12,844 bases of DNA from NCBI GenBank assembly GCA_014360745.1, contig JACIWY010000063.1, forward strand, positions 1 through 12,844, read 5' to 3'. The position numbers were made by a program, and so were the translations under genes. Origin of the DNA: Chloroflexota bacterium. GTDB lineage: Bacteria > Chloroflexota > Anaerolineae > UBA1429. Under the pieces are notes generated by a model. That model ran no database searches. It was not told the DNA's origin and worked only from the letters and a program-made list of their open reading frames with translations. Below, one piece after another: positions 12,613-12,844 of this stretch. Position 1 is the stretch's first letter; each line of letters opens with the position of its first letter.

Positions 12613-12844
12613 GTGAAGGTTCAAGGGAAAAGGCCGAGCCTCCTGCCGGATCTCTCCCGGGCTGCCTGGTGTGTGGTGGGCGCGGCGCTTTTCGTCGCCT
12701 TTTTTGCCGAATTCCTTCTGGGTGGAGAGGTTTATTACCCCGGCGACGCAGCCCGCGTGTATATCCCCGAACGCGTCGCTTTGAAGCGCAGCCTGTCTCG
12801 TCTGACCTTTCCTTGGTGGGATCGGCATCTGGGCATCGGTTATC
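12613..12844 (+). CDS. YfhO-like multi-pass membrane protein, N-terminal fragment
   Basis: The frame opened by GTG at 12613 stays open to the window end, giving 77 residues. A first transmembrane helix (about 19-37, WCVVGAALFVAFFAEFLLGG) is followed by the hallmark VYYPGDAARVYIPERVAL and, after a basic SLSRL, FPWWDRHLGIGY. This pattern, a YPGD-type start and a W-W/N-x-x-x-G-x turn after the first helix, matches bacterial YfhO-family and related glycosyl-transfer membrane proteins. Start choice is uncertain: AAAAGG lies about six bases before GTG, and no ATG is available. It begins 25 bases after the 144-residue gene and could be in the same operon. Most of the gene, and so any catalytic region, is off the window. 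Confidence 0.7.
   Translation, partial: MKVQGKRPSLLPDLSRAAWCVVGAALFVAFFAEFLLGGEVYYPGDAARVYIPERVALKRSLSRLTFPWWDRHLGIGY

Overview
The window looks like a piece of chromosome from a GC-rich member of the Chloroflexota, probably Anaerolineae-like. This is inferred from protein style: a Ycf45-type ATPase with an R3H domain, a lone 'helicase-associated domain' protein, a Thr/Pro-linker lipoprotein with propeller repeats, a two-transmembrane double zinc-ribbon protein and a YfhO-like membrane protein. No ribosomal RNA or other taxonomic marker is present. I see no IS element, CRISPR array, phage gene or integrase.

Layout: (1) 43-3175, minus strand: a DUF1232 membrane protein, a GNAT-type acetyltransferase and the R3H/AAA ATPase, with promoters at about 3216 and 2735 and a hairpin next to the ribosome binding site of the acetyltransferase. 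(2) 3305-5008, plus strand: a 567-residue helicase-associated protein without a helicase motor, whose promoter lies so close to the ATG that the transcript should be leaderless. (3) 5063-8550, minus strand: a zinc-ribbon membrane protein, a beta-propeller lipoprotein and a nucleoside hydrolase. (4) 8688-10142, plus strand: a formylglycine-type sulfatase divergent from the nucleoside hydrolase. (5) 10163-10280: a tRNA-Val(TAC) with its own strong promoter. (6) 10399-12844, plus strand: an uncharacterised 582-residue protein with winged-helix-like segments, a small CxxC protein, and the start of a YfhO-like multi-pass membrane protein cut by the window end.

The gene content is mostly housekeeping or hypothetical, and I see no complete new defence or mobile system. 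The most distinctive signal is a 48-base perfect palindromic element (16-base arms, 16-base spacer) lying in frame inside the gene for the 582-residue protein. A diverged relative sits in that gene's own leader. Together they suggest a small dispersed palindromic repeat family that can insert into coding sequence without breaking the frame. Second in interest is the uncharacterised pair of the 582- and 144-residue proteins.
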